Origin: an uncultured Rickettsiales bacterium
GTDB taxonomy: Bacteria > Pseudomonadota > Alphaproteobacteria > Rs-D84
DNA: 22,973 bases
Direction: 5' to 3'
Assembly (NCBI GenBank): GCA_900550495.1
Contig: URSJ01000015.1
Coordinates: forward strand, 1-22,973
The translations under genes and the position numbers were made by a program. The notes beneath the pieces are model-generated. The model did not search any database. It had not been told where the DNA came from and was given only the letters and a program-made list of their open reading frames with translations. Of this stretch, positions 13,564 to 21,363 are shown one piece after another (the stretch's first letter is position 1; the number at the start of each line of letters is the position of its first letter).

Positions 13564-14428
13564 CAGCAGATCTTGGCGTTAAACCTTCTGTAGATGTAGG
13601 TTTAGCATTTAATAAATGATTTCCGTTTCTATCAAGGACTATAGATAAGTTTAATAACGCTCCTAAAGTGCAGACCAAGACACTCATAGCTGTTCCTTGT
13701 GGGGTATCTTCTTTAAATGAATATTCTGTAGCAAAACATTTCCTTACCATATAAGGAGCAAAGTGTTTAAATTTGCAAAACAATTGATAGTTTTCATAGT
13801 TTACGTCTATTCCATTATAATATTCAGCAATATGCGGCATATGTGATGTTACGTATTTTAAAACATCATCAAAAGTTTCTTTGGATATATTTTTTATTTT
13901 ATCTCCATGCCAGTTGTTTTTATAATTTTCACGTTTTAATAGTTCGTTATCATCTGTTGTTGGTATACGCAAAAAGCGTTGGCAATTATTATTTTTTAAC
14001 ATGTCTAATACAGTTTTTGCTCTGTCTGGATGTACTCTTAACATTTCTATTTGTTCAACATATCCAAAATCTATAAAATCATTTCCGTTAGTATGTTTAT
14101 GTTTGTCAAACCATAGTAATTGTATTTCTGCTTCTATAATTTGACTTGTTAAAGACGCGGCGACGAATATTCTGCCATGTTCTACCGCAGTTAATATTTC
14201 GGCAGCTAATGAAACCATAGCAGCGGACATACTTTGAACGCCCATTAAAAATTTATTTTTATTGGTTGCACTAAGTTTAAAATTTTGAGCGGTATCAACA
14301 AACATTCTCAATTTTTTTATGAGAGTTTCTTGATCATCGTTAGCAAAAGGAATTTCTTGAATATTCTGTTCCATGTGTTGGCCATATATTAGAGCTAGAA
14401 TTTTAAGAATTTTTATCAAGATAATCAA
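13553..14428 (-). CDS. DUF5677-like protein, AT-rich cargo gene
   Basis: This 291-aa, mostly helical protein has no signal peptide. A helix with SLTSQIIEAEIQLLWFD (about 93-109), a WHGDKIK motif in the middle and a late FCKFKHFAP segment follow the layout of DUF5677-type proteins. These are a helical group related to HEPN folds, but I see no full R-x4-H motif. The start is uncertain: a TTG at 14428 overlaps the recombinase stop and has GAGAG 8 bases upstream, giving a hydrophobic first 15 residues. An ATG 54 bases later (14374) has no ribosome site. It is visibly more AT-rich than the recombinase, suggesting separate acquisition. It may be a defence or accessory gene; this is inference. Confidence 0.6.
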   Translation of the reverse strand: MIILIKILKILALIYGQHMEQNIQEIPFANDDQETLIKKLRMFVDTAQNFKLSATNKNKFLMGVQSMSAAMVSLAAEILTAVEHGRIFVAASLTSQIIEAEIQLLWFDKHKHTNGNDFIDFGYVEQIEMLRVHPDRAKTVLDMLKNNNCQRFLRIPTTDDNELLKRENYKNNWHGDKIKNISKETFDDVLKYVTSHMPHIAEYYNGIDVNYENYQLFCKFKHFAPYMVRKCFATEYSFKEDTPQGTAMSVLVCTLGALLNLSIVLDRNGNHLLNAKPTSTEGLTPRSADDK

Positions 14429-16062
14429 TTATAAAACTCTCTTTCCTGATCCTTAAAGGTCGAATGTTTAGCGGAAATGGCGAAGAGGTTTTGTAAATTC
14501 ACCGATATGGGGACATTACCGTCCAGTATTGTCGTGATTATTTTGGGGGACAGATAGGCTAATGCCAAGTATTTATAAATTGTACGTTCCGCCTTGTGTT
14601 CTACCTTGGTAATTTGCCCTATGGTCTGACCACGTTCAAACATGGATTTATATCGCCATCCGTATGCCAGTGCGCGAATCAACTGCAGGTTGTTTTCTTT
14701 GGTTGTCATTATTGTTCGACCGCATGCGTCATATTGATTTGTTGAAACACGATTATTGATAACTATTGCCCGTTCAATAATAATTTGCTTGCCATCATTA
14801 CTTTTACACACATTAAGTAGGTTGCTGTGAGCGTTGGGATTCGTATATTCTGGCGTTTGAAAGCCTATATCAATCGGTGTGATGTTTATGTATAATGTTA
14901 GTCTGTTATTATTATACACAACCTTATCCAGCATGGCACTTAATAACCTGGTTCGAATTTCGTATGTCATGTTGGCAAAATCAATGGCTTTCCAATTCTG
15001 GGCAATATCGTGTGGGATGAGTTCAGATATATTCGCATCTAACATATTTTGCACTGTCTCGCACGTTATTCGGTCTATATCGTTTGCCGGCAGGTATAGC
15101 CCCGGCCTGCAATAGTGACGTGCCTTGGATTTGCTGGTGGATTTTGTTTTGAATATGTTCCCGGCCATATCAAAAATCTTGCCACGCAGCATATATTGCC
15201 CATAAATGCATTGGCTGGTGTTACGGTTGTTGTTTTCGGTCAACATTTCTTGCACCTGATTAAATACCGATGTTTGGATAATTGTATCATGCAGGCCAGC
15301 GTATGTTTCGTTCGTTTTCTTGTTCCTGACGCGACCAATATATATCGGGTTCTGCAGCAGATTATTTAATGCGTGCTTGCAAAATACCGTGCCGCCCATT
15401 GTTTCACCTTTTTGTGAGGTCCATTGTTTGTTGGTTATATTATTTTCAATGCACCAGTGATGCAGATTACCCAGTGATTTTAGTTCAAGGTATTTTTCAA
15501 ATATACGGCGCACGGTGGCCGCCTCTGCCGCATTCGGCACAAGTTTCTTGTTCACAACATCATACCCCAATGGCGGTATTCCGCCGGTCCAGAATCCTTT
15601 GGCTTTTGATGCGCGGATTTTATCCCGAACTCGCTCGGCGGACACTTCTCGCTCAAACTGGGCGAATGACAGCAACATATTTAACGTTAATTTGCCCATG
15701 GATGTACTGGTATCAAATGCCTGGGTGATGGATACAAAGTTGCAATTATGTCGGTCAAATTCTCGCATCATATTATGAAAGTCCATAATAGAACGCGACA
15801 GTCTATCAACCTTGTAAACGACCACAACTTGAATTAATCCGGCGCCAATATCGTCCAACATTTGCTTTAATGCGGGTCGCTCCATCGTGCCACCAGATAT
15901 GCCACCATCTGTATAGGTTTTATAATGTTCCCAACCCTGGAAAGATTGAGACATAATATAGTTGCGACAGGCTTCTTCCTGGTTGTGCAGGGAGTTAAAT
16001 TCTAACTCCAATCCCTTTTCGGTGGATTTTCGCACATAAATCGCGCATTTAATTTTGGTCAT
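14425..16062 (-). CDS. Large serine recombinase (integrase)
   Basis: This 545-aa site-specific recombinase is probably the integrase of the element. The resolvase domain (1 to about 155) has the catalytic serine in YVRKST (S13) plus DRLSRS (86-91) and the helix with FAQFEREVSAERVRDKI. A recombinase domain follows (about 160-290, GGIPPLGYDV). The usual Cys-pair zinc ribbon is not visible; instead the C terminus (about 470-545) looks like a helix-turn-helix region with IGQITKVEHKAERTIYKYL and LSPKIITTILDG. This is a variant I associate with alphaproteobacterial prophages. AAAGGTG lies 5-6 bases before the ATG. The downstream DUF5677-like gene overlaps its stop. Confidence 0.93.
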   Translation of the reverse strand: MTKIKCAIYVRKSTEKGLELEFNSLHNQEEACRNYIMSQSFQGWEHYKTYTDGGISGGTMERPALKQMLDDIGAGLIQVVVVYKVDRLSRSIMDFHNMMREFDRHNCNFVSITQAFDTSTSMGKLTLNMLLSFAQFEREVSAERVRDKIRASKAKGFWTGGIPPLGYDVVNKKLVPNAAEAATVRRIFEKYLELKSLGNLHHWCIENNITNKQWTSQKGETMGGTVFCKHALNNLLQNPIYIGRVRNKKTNETYAGLHDTIIQTSVFNQVQEMLTENNNRNTSQCIYGQYMLRGKIFDMAGNIFKTKSTSKSKARHYCRPGLYLPANDIDRITCETVQNMLDANISELIPHDIAQNWKAIDFANMTYEIRTRLLSAMLDKVVYNNNRLTLYINITPIDIGFQTPEYTNPNAHSNLLNVCKSNDGKQIIIERAIVINNRVSTNQYDACGRTIMTTKENNLQLIRALAYGWRYKSMFERGQTIGQITKVEHKAERTIYKYLALAYLSPKIITTILDGNVPISVNLQNLFAISAKHSTFKDQEREFYN

Positions 16063-16086
16063 TTGGCACCTTTATTAGTTGTCACA

Positions 16087-16115
16087 ATTACTGCTTACAA
16101 AGAGCCAGAAGTCAA
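16087..16115 (-). promoter_or_regulatory. Recombinase promoter, conserved element motif copy 1
   Basis: Minus-strand TTGACT (16115-16110), 17-base spacer, AGTAAT (16092-16087). The same TTGACTT and AAGCAGTAAT blocks occur at 18130-18158, and a looser copy is at 17125-17153. Confidence 0.55.
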
Positions 16116-16132
16116 GTTGATTTGAACATAAA

Positions 16133-16161
16133 TTGACCTATAGCATTTATAGGTATATACT
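16133..16161 (+). promoter_or_regulatory. Promoter of HEPN-like gene with operator in spacer
   Basis: TTGACC (16133-16138) and TATACT (16156-16161) are 17 bases apart. A perfect inverted repeat ACCTATA-GCATT-TATAGGT (16136-16154) covers the spacer, where a bound repressor would block RNA polymerase. Confidence 0.65.
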
Positions 16162-16185
16162 TATGAAAAATATGAAGGAACAAAG

Positions 16186-16665
16186 ATGAATCCGATAATT
16201 TGGTTAAAAGATAATCTACCTCAAATGGATGCAGAAAAAAGAAAAGTTATAGAATTTGTTTTTTTGTGGCAGGAATATAACTTCAGATATCAAATGGGTT
16301 ATGAAGATAATTTGCATGATAGGGAAAGAGCTTTAGAATTAAAAGATAATCAAGAAGCTCAGACTAAATATGCAGAACTTAAAAATGAGTTTATAGACAC
16401 ATTTTCAAATATTGATTCTTTAGTGTCAGATAATAAACCGCGCACAAAATTATTCATTGATTATACAAGTCAACATGCCAAGGAATATCATCGCAATGGT
16501 AAAGATTCTTTGGAGGATTTTTTAGATGTTGTTTATCAAATTCGATGCAATTTTTTGCATGGCGAAAAACTTAGAAGAGAAGATGAGCCTATAGATGTAA
16601 AATTAATATGTTGGGCAAAAGATTGCTTGGAAAAACTCTTAAACGAGATTCATTACTTTAACTAG
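16186..16665 (+). CDS. HEPN-like protein, AT-rich cargo gene
   Basis: This is a 159-aa all-helical acidic protein. Near the C terminus YQIRCNFLHGEK carries R120-x4-H125, the HEPN signature, in the RC/N-x-x-x-H-G form seen in many small HEPN proteins. An N-terminal helix (about 20-35) and a central helix (about 45-78) complete a HEPN-sized domain. HEPN proteins with this motif often act as RNases in toxin-antitoxin or phage-defence systems. AAGGA lies 6 bases before the ATG, and its own promoter has an operator-like palindrome, fitting tight control. It runs opposite to the recombinase and overlaps the end of the DUF2924 gene by 8 bases. No MNT-type nucleotidyltransferase antitoxin is adjacent. 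Confidence 0.72.
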   Translation: MNPIIWLKDNLPQMDAEKRKVIEFVFLWQEYNFRYQMGYEDNLHDRERALELKDNQEAQTKYAELKNEFIDTFSNIDSLVSDNKPRTKLFIDYTSQHAKEYHRNGKDSLEDFLDVVYQIRCNFLHGEKLRREDEPIDVKLICWAKDCLEKLLNEIHYFN

Positions 16666-17098
16666 TGGTCACAGATTTGTTGTTCAGTCCAAAGAAATCC
16701 GTGCCAGACACTTTCATTCCGATCATTGCGTATGCGGCGGCGGATAAACTGGGGTACGTTTTTCCATTGTATTCAAATTTATGGTCATCTATCACGCGCA
16801 GTATAAATAATTGGCCTTTATAGTTTTTTCTGATAACGGTTCCGGGCTTAAGTTCATATTTTAATCTGCGCGTAGATTGCAGATATGTATCTGGATCTTT
16901 GGCATACTTATTTAGGCGGGTTATATATTTTTGCTCTAAATGACATTTGTTGCGTTTACACTGAATTTGGTACCATAAAGGTCGTATCATATGCTTTGGC
17001 GTAATATTTGTTGGGGTTCGTACAATTTGCAGCCACAGTTGTTGTAATTGCTCTTTTGGAACTTTTTGTAATTCATCATAACTTTTCGGAATTTCCAT
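16658..17098 (-). CDS. DUF2924 family phage-associated protein
   Basis: This is a 146-aa basic protein. The N-terminal half is helical (ELQKVPKEQLQQLWLQI; RPLWYQIQCK). The C-terminal half (about 85-146) has PGTVIRKNYKGQLFILRV, YNGKTYPSLSAAAYAMIG and a final SGTDFFGL, the hallmark layout of DUF2924. These genes are often found next to serine recombinases in alphaproteobacterial prophages; their role is unknown. The start at 17098 is chosen because AAAGG lies 7 bases upstream; an earlier ATG (17146) has no ribosome site and lies within the promoter region. Its C-terminal half resembles the last domain of the adjacent GIY-YIG protein. Confidence 0.85.
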   Translation of the reverse strand: MEIPKSYDELQKVPKEQLQQLWLQIVRTPTNITPKHMIRPLWYQIQCKRNKCHLEQKYITRLNKYAKDPDTYLQSTRRLKYELKPGTVIRKNYKGQLFILRVIDDHKFEYNGKTYPSLSAAAYAMIGMKVSGTDFFGLNNKSVTTS

Positions 17099-17124
17099 GT
17101 GTGAACCTTTTGCGTGGTTGCGCA

Positions 17125-17153
17125 ATGAATGATTATGTTTTTGCATAAGTCAA
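17125..17153 (-). promoter_or_regulatory. DUF2924 promoter, conserved element motif copy 2
   Basis: Minus-strand TTGACT (17153-17148), 17-base spacer and ATTCAT (17130-17125). The spacer AAACATAA block matches the copy at 18130-18158 closely. Confidence 0.45.
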
Positions 17154-17163
17154 ATGAAATAGA

Positions 17164-17192
17164 TTGAAAATAAGGCAGTTTTAGCATATTAT
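17164..17192 (+). promoter_or_regulatory. Promoter of GIY-YIG gene
   Basis: TTGAAA (17164-17169), 17-base spacer, TATTAT (17187-17192), 29 bases before the ATG. It diverges from the DUF2924 promoter. Confidence 0.7.
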
Positions 17193-17221
17193 AGGAATAA
17201 TAGACATCAAAAGGGCTTATT

Positions 17222-17917
17222 ATGGCAAAAGAAATTGTTTACATTTTAACAAATCCAAGTTTGGACGGATGGATAAAAATTGGTATGACGTCCAAAAATG
17301 ATATTGCTCAACGGCTGAAACAGTTAAATGATTCTGAGGCAATTCCGTTAGATTTTCGCGTTTATGCATTGCTGTATTGTGATAGTGCACATAAAACAGA
17401 AGGCCTAATTCATAGATTATTTGATGCAATAAATCCAGAAATTCACGCAATTGAACACCGAGCAAATGGTCGTGTTAGAAAAAAAGAATTTTTCCAGATA
17501 GATCCAGAAAAAGCATATGAGGTTATGGAAACAGTTGTTGCATTGGCGCCTGATAGTTATGAATTAGTAAAGCCGGAAGCAACAAAAGAAGAAAAATACA
17601 TAGAAAATATTGTAAAAGAAGTATCTCAGAAAGATAGAAGAGCACGTACAACATTTAAAATGTTGAATATACCTGTTGGGACGGAATTAGAGTTTGCGAA
17701 AGATGCAAATATAAAATGTATAGTGGTAGATGATATAAATACAGTTAAGTATAATGGCGAAAATTTTTCGATTAGTAACCTTGCATGGAAACTATCGGGT
17801 CGCTCAAGAGATACTGGCGTTAACGGTTTCTATGAGTTTTTATATAAAGGTGAACGCTTGTGGGATCTGCGTATGCGTTTAGAAGCAGAAAATAACTGCA
17901 ATATTGATATGGCTTGA
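17222..17917 (+). CDS. GIY-YIG nuclease-like protein (T5orf172 type) with RAMA-like C-terminal domain
   Basis: This is a 231-aa protein. The N-terminal domain (1 to about 105) has VYIL (6-9), KIG (19-21), R31, E60 and KKEFF (87-91), the pattern of the T5orf172/MUG113 branch of GIY-YIG endonucleases. A linker helix follows (about 118-140). The C-terminal domain (about 143-225) has IPVGTELEF, V-x-YNGENFSISNLAWKLSG and YKGERLWDLRMRLE, like the RAMA/DUF4357 module found with DNA-modifying enzymes. AAGGG lies 7 bases before ATG. It is AT-rich cargo located between backbone genes. The combination suggests DNA cleavage guided by a DNA-binding module, perhaps a homing or anti-phage nuclease; target unknown. 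Confidence 0.82.
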   Translation: MAKEIVYILTNPSLDGWIKIGMTSKNDIAQRLKQLNDSEAIPLDFRVYALLYCDSAHKTEGLIHRLFDAINPEIHAIEHRANGRVRKKEFFQIDPEKAYEVMETVVALAPDSYELVKPEATKEEKYIENIVKEVSQKDRRARTTFKMLNIPVGTELEFAKDANIKCIVVDDINTVKYNGENFSISNLAWKLSGRSRDTGVNGFYEFLYKGERLWDLRMRLEAENNCNIDMA

Positions 17918-17918
17918 G

Positions 17919-18110
17919 TTATTCCACATTAAACCATTTTTCGGTGGTGGTGGGCAAGTTGTCTGCGCCACCGTTTTCAATATCTTGAATAAAATTTTCT
18001 AACTCGTTGCCCAGGTTGTTAATCTTTAAAGCCGTTAAGCACGTCATTATAATTTCAAAATTACTGGCATTTTTGGATAAATTTATTGTTATTTGTGGGT
18101 ATTTCGGCAT
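17919..18110 (-). CDS. Small conserved-looking phage protein
   Basis: This 63-aa protein starts with a beta-like segment (PQITINLSK), followed by two helices and an acidic tail ending EKWFNVE. A strong AAAGGAGG lies 7 bases before the ATG and an element-type promoter is at 18130-18158, so expression is well supported. It ends one base from the convergent GIY-YIG stop. No family recognised. Confidence 0.68.
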   Translation of the reverse strand: MPKYPQITINLSKNASNFEIIMTCLTALKINNLGNELENFIQDIENGGADNLPTTTEKWFNVE

Positions 18111-18129
18111 TTGGGCCTCCTTTGGTTGT

Positions 18130-18158
18130 ATTACTGCTTATGTTTCAGTATAAGTCAA
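18130..18158 (-). promoter_or_regulatory. Promoter of 63-aa gene, conserved element motif copy 3
   Basis: Minus-strand TTGACT (18158-18153), 17-base spacer and AGTAAT (18135-18130). It shares TTGACTT and AAGCAGTAAT with the recombinase promoter. Confidence 0.55.
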
Positions 18159-18167
18159 ATTGTTTCT

Positions 18168-19619
18168 TTACCCCATAATTGTGGCGCGGGGTGGACCCCA
18201 TTTTGCGCGTGACCACGCATAATGGACGCCGTGTGCAAATGCATCGCATTGGTCTTTGAATGTGACACTGGGAAAGCCCAGTAATTCGCGTTTAAAATCT
18301 GCCCACCAAGGCCCCGTCACAGATGGAAATAAAACGGTGCCATTTTCAATGTATACGGTTATGCCGTTAAATCGTGTTATTTTATCGGTGTCTGCCACCA
18401 CCGGTTTTACATGGCCCATGTATTTAGACACACTTTGCAAATGTTGTATCAATTGTGTGCCAGATGATGCATCCTCTATCACAAAATTTGTGGGACATTT
18501 TGGATATTGTTCGCGCGTCATATCGTATAATTCTTCTACCTTTTTAACAAGGTCCGGAAACGATAGTCGCCCGCGATAAACATCCAGCAAATATATCTTT
18601 TTGTTAGTGCACTCCACACCAAATATTGTAAATGCGGAATATGCGTTATTGGGACTAGTCTTGGATGCTGTGTCGCATGCGATAACAATTTCATTAAAAC
18701 TTGGTAATTCGCCGTTATAGTAATGCAACCAATCCTCGGATACCAAATTCCCCGTGGCTGGCGCTGGTAATTGCTGATACTGGCCGGCAAAGGCGTATTC
18801 GCCCATATCACTGCGCATATTGCAGATTGTATCCATGTTTTCGCGCGAAGAATGCAGTGGTTCGCCAACCGCTCGTGTAACGGTATTCGTTTCCTGGCGT
18901 ATTCGGTCGGTATAGACCCATGTTTCGCCCGTATCGGCAATTGCAGGCAGGCGGATATGCTTAAAACCTGCTTTTGATTCCAATAAAAAACCAGTTAAAT
19001 CATTTTGGTGCAGACGTTGCATAATCAAAATGATTTTACCGGTCGCTTTATTGTTCAGGCGTGAACACAGGGTTGTTCCATACCACTCATTGACTTTCTC
19101 GCGTTGTGTGTCGCTCATTGCATCTGTGGGTTTTAATGGGTCGTCAATTATAATCCAATCTGCACCACGTCCGGTCAATGTTCCACCGATTGATGTGGAC
19201 ATGCGTCCACCGCCACGTGTGGTTTCAAAGTCAGATACAGAACGGCGATTTTGTGCCAATTGTGTTGCAGGAAACATTTCCATATACCACGGCGACATCA
19301 TAATACGCCGGCAATCGTTGGCGAATTTTTCAGCCAATTGGTCATTATAACTGACACAGATAATATTGAGTTTCGGGTTATGACCCAGCAAGAATGCGGG
19401 TAACGCCACCGAGCAAATTATGGATTTTAAATGACGTGGTGGAATATTTATAATAAGTTTATTATTTTTACCTTCCATCATATCCATAATTTCGCTGCAT
19501 ATAAGATTTATATGCCAATTGTCACTAAATTTATCACCTGATATTTCGGTGAATACTTTGTGAACAAATGGCTTAAAGTCTGTTCGCAAAATGGCGTGCA
19601 GTAATGCAATTTTATTCAT
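18168..19619 (-). CDS. Phage terminase large subunit
   Basis: This 483-aa packaging motor has an N-terminal ATPase with the Walker A-like PPRHLKS (60-66), Walker B WIIIDD (155-160) and a coupling motif region IILIMQRLHQNDL (196-208). The C-terminal RNase H-like nuclease has acidic positions in IACDTAS (D316), FVIEDASSG (E382, D383) and DQCDAFAHG (D459). It cuts concatemeric DNA and pumps it into a prohead. All key motifs are intact and length is normal, so the gene looks functional. Its start overlaps the small-terminase-like gene by 8 bases. No portal or capsid gene follows downstream (minus-strand direction), where one would be expected. Confidence 0.95.
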   Translation of the reverse strand: MNKIALLHAILRTDFKPFVHKVFTEISGDKFSDNWHINLICSEIMDMMEGKNNKLIINIPPRHLKSIICSVALPAFLLGHNPKLNIICVSYNDQLAEKFANDCRRIMMSPWYMEMFPATQLAQNRRSVSDFETTRGGGRMSTSIGGTLTGRGADWIIIDDPLKPTDAMSDTQREKVNEWYGTTLCSRLNNKATGKIILIMQRLHQNDLTGFLLESKAGFKHIRLPAIADTGETWVYTDRIRQETNTVTRAVGEPLHSSRENMDTICNMRSDMGEYAFAGQYQQLPAPATGNLVSEDWLHYYNGELPSFNEIVIACDTASKTSPNNAYSAFTIFGVECTNKKIYLLDVYRGRLSFPDLVKKVEELYDMTREQYPKCPTNFVIEDASSGTQLIQHLQSVSKYMGHVKPVVADTDKITRFNGITVYIENGTVLFPSVTGPWWADFKRELLGFPSVTFKDQCDAFAHGVHYAWSRAKWGPPRATIMG

Positions 19620-19992
19620 TGTCGTGGATGCCTAAATATTTATTTAATATTTCACGGTCTGTGGGGGTAATATCGTCTGCCTGCATATGTGCGCGTGTGG
19701 CTTTCTTTTCGTCAATCTGTAATATATATGGCAATAATATTTGCATGCTTTTCAGGTCGCCCGATGCGGCACTGTTTGCCAAACGCAATAACATTGCCTG
19801 TTTTTTGCTGATGCGGATTGGGGCGCCATCAATCGTGGCTGATACTTTTTTACTGATTATTCCATCAAGCAGGCGAAGCGTGTTCATTGCGCCTTTGGGA
19901 CGTCCCTTGGGATTACCAGATTGCCCAGGCTTAAAGCGGGTTGCTTTTGGTGGGCGGCAATATCCAACTTTGTCTTTATCGCTGTTATTCAT
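19612..19992 (-). CDS. DUF5681 protein, probable small terminase subunit
   Basis: This 126-aa basic protein has an N-terminal motif FKPGQSGNPKGRPKG (about 20-34), the hallmark of DUF5681, followed by helices. Proteins with this motif commonly lie directly before a large terminase and are thought to act as the small, DNA-recognising subunit. AAAGGAG lies 6-7 bases before the ATG. It overlaps the methyltransferase gene (8 bases) and terL (8 bases), so the three are one translationally linked operon. The assignment rests on motif plus position. Confidence 0.82.
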   Translation of the reverse strand: MNNSDKDKVGYCRPPKATRFKPGQSGNPKGRPKGAMNTLRLLDGIISKKVSATIDGAPIRISKKQAMLLRLANSAASGDLKSMQILLPYILQIDEKKATRAHMQADDITPTDREILNKYLGIHDNE

Positions 19993-21292
19993 TGGATTCT
20001 CCTTTGGCTTTTAATAATTCGTTATATGTTTTACCCGATTGAATATGTACAGCATCAATCCTAAACAGATTTTGAAACCGCCGAATGGTTGTATCTATGT
20101 ACAGCGGTTCATATTCAATTCCGCGACAGATGCGATGTGCCTTGTGCGCGGCGATAAGCGTGCTGCCCGAACCCAGAAAAGAATCAAGTACAATTTCGCC
20201 GCGCCGTGTGACGTCAAGTATCGCATCTTGCAGCATTTCAACAGGTTTTACCGTTGGGTGCATGCGTATGTCGCCTTTGTGGTGGCCAAATGCATTTACA
20301 CCAGCATATTGCCATACGTTGGTGCGATAACGACCGTGACGTCCCAGTTTTACGTTATTTGTATGGCCGACTTTGCCGTTGCGAAATATAAAGCATAGTT
20401 CATGCTGACTGCGATACAGGCTGCCCATGCCGCCGGATGATTTAACCCATACGCATATATTTATAAAATCAGTAAATGTTGCGTGACCGGCGGCCAAAAT
20501 TTCGCCCATGTGGCGCCAATCCATAAAATTATAGTATAATGCGCCATTGCGCGAGAATTTCGCACACAACGCGAAGTTTTTGCGCAAAAATTCTGTAAAT
20601 TCATCAGGTGACATTTCGCCCGATGCCATGGCAAATTCTTTGTGTTTTACAGTGCCGGTGCCACACACATGACCATTGACGGGCACATTGAACGGCGGGT
20701 CCTGTAAAATCATATCAGCCAAGTCATTGCCCATCAGGTTTGTAAAAAACTCGGCGTCCAGACTATTGCCACAGATAATGCGATGTGGCCCCATTTGCCA
20801 AATGTCACCGGGGCGCGTGACAATTTCATTTTCAGGAATATATGGAATGGCATTGGTTTTTGCGTCTGCCGTCTTTGTGGTATCGGCATTAAACATCGTG
20901 TCTAATTCAATACTATCAAATCCCGTGACAGATAAGTCCATATCTTCACAACTGGATTCTATTTTTTCAAGTTCCAGTTTCAGCAGTTCAATATTCCAGC
21001 CACCATTTTCGGCGATTTTATTATCGGCCAGACGATATGCCATTTTTTGTGCATCAGAAAGGTGGGAAAGACGAATTGTTGGCACTGTTTCCAAGCCCAA
21101 AATTTGTGCCGCCGCCATACGGCCATGACCGGCAATGATTTCGCCAGATTCATCTATCAGTATGGGATTATTAAATCCAAATTGCCGGATAGATTCAGCA
21201 ATCTGAGCAATTTGTTTTTGCGAATGTTCTTTCGCATTGTTTGCATAGGTTTTGATGTGGCTTATATTGATTTTTTCAATTTTTAGATCCAT
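19985..21292 (-). CDS. ParB-domain / DNA methyltransferase fusion
   Basis: This is a 435-aa protein. A ParB-like N-terminal domain (about 1-95) has LKPYANNA-like HIKTYANNAKEH, INPILID-like NNPILIDESG and the GHGR box (55-58). A beta-class DNA amino-methyltransferase follows, with motif IV DPPF (198-201), a target-recognition middle, the HPTVKP motif (345-350) and motif I LDSFLGSGST (369-378), which binds S-adenosylmethionine. Such fusions are common in prophages before the terminase genes and methylate adenine or cytosine N-groups, either to protect phage DNA or to mark packaging. AAAGGAG precedes the ATG by 7 bases. No partner restriction enzyme is visible, so it is probably an orphan methylase. 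Confidence 0.93.
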   Translation of the reverse strand: MDLKIEKINISHIKTYANNAKEHSQKQIAQIAESIRQFGFNNPILIDESGEIIAGHGRMAAAQILGLETVPTIRLSHLSDAQKMAYRLADNKIAENGGWNIELLKLELEKIESSCEDMDLSVTGFDSIELDTMFNADTTKTADAKTNAIPYIPENEIVTRPGDIWQMGPHRIICGNSLDAEFFTNLMGNDLADMILQDPPFNVPVNGHVCGTGTVKHKEFAMASGEMSPDEFTEFLRKNFALCAKFSRNGALYYNFMDWRHMGEILAAGHATFTDFINICVWVKSSGGMGSLYRSQHELCFIFRNGKVGHTNNVKLGRHGRYRTNVWQYAGVNAFGHHKGDIRMHPTVKPVEMLQDAILDVTRRGEIVLDSFLGSGSTLIAAHKAHRICRGIEYEPLYIDTTIRRFQNLFRIDAVHIQSGKTYNELLKAKGESNE

Positions 21293-21363
21293 ATCGGTCT
21301 CCTTTGCTTTAAATTAAAACAGCAGGAGACATTGATTACAATTTCGTACGTTTTTGCGCGCAA

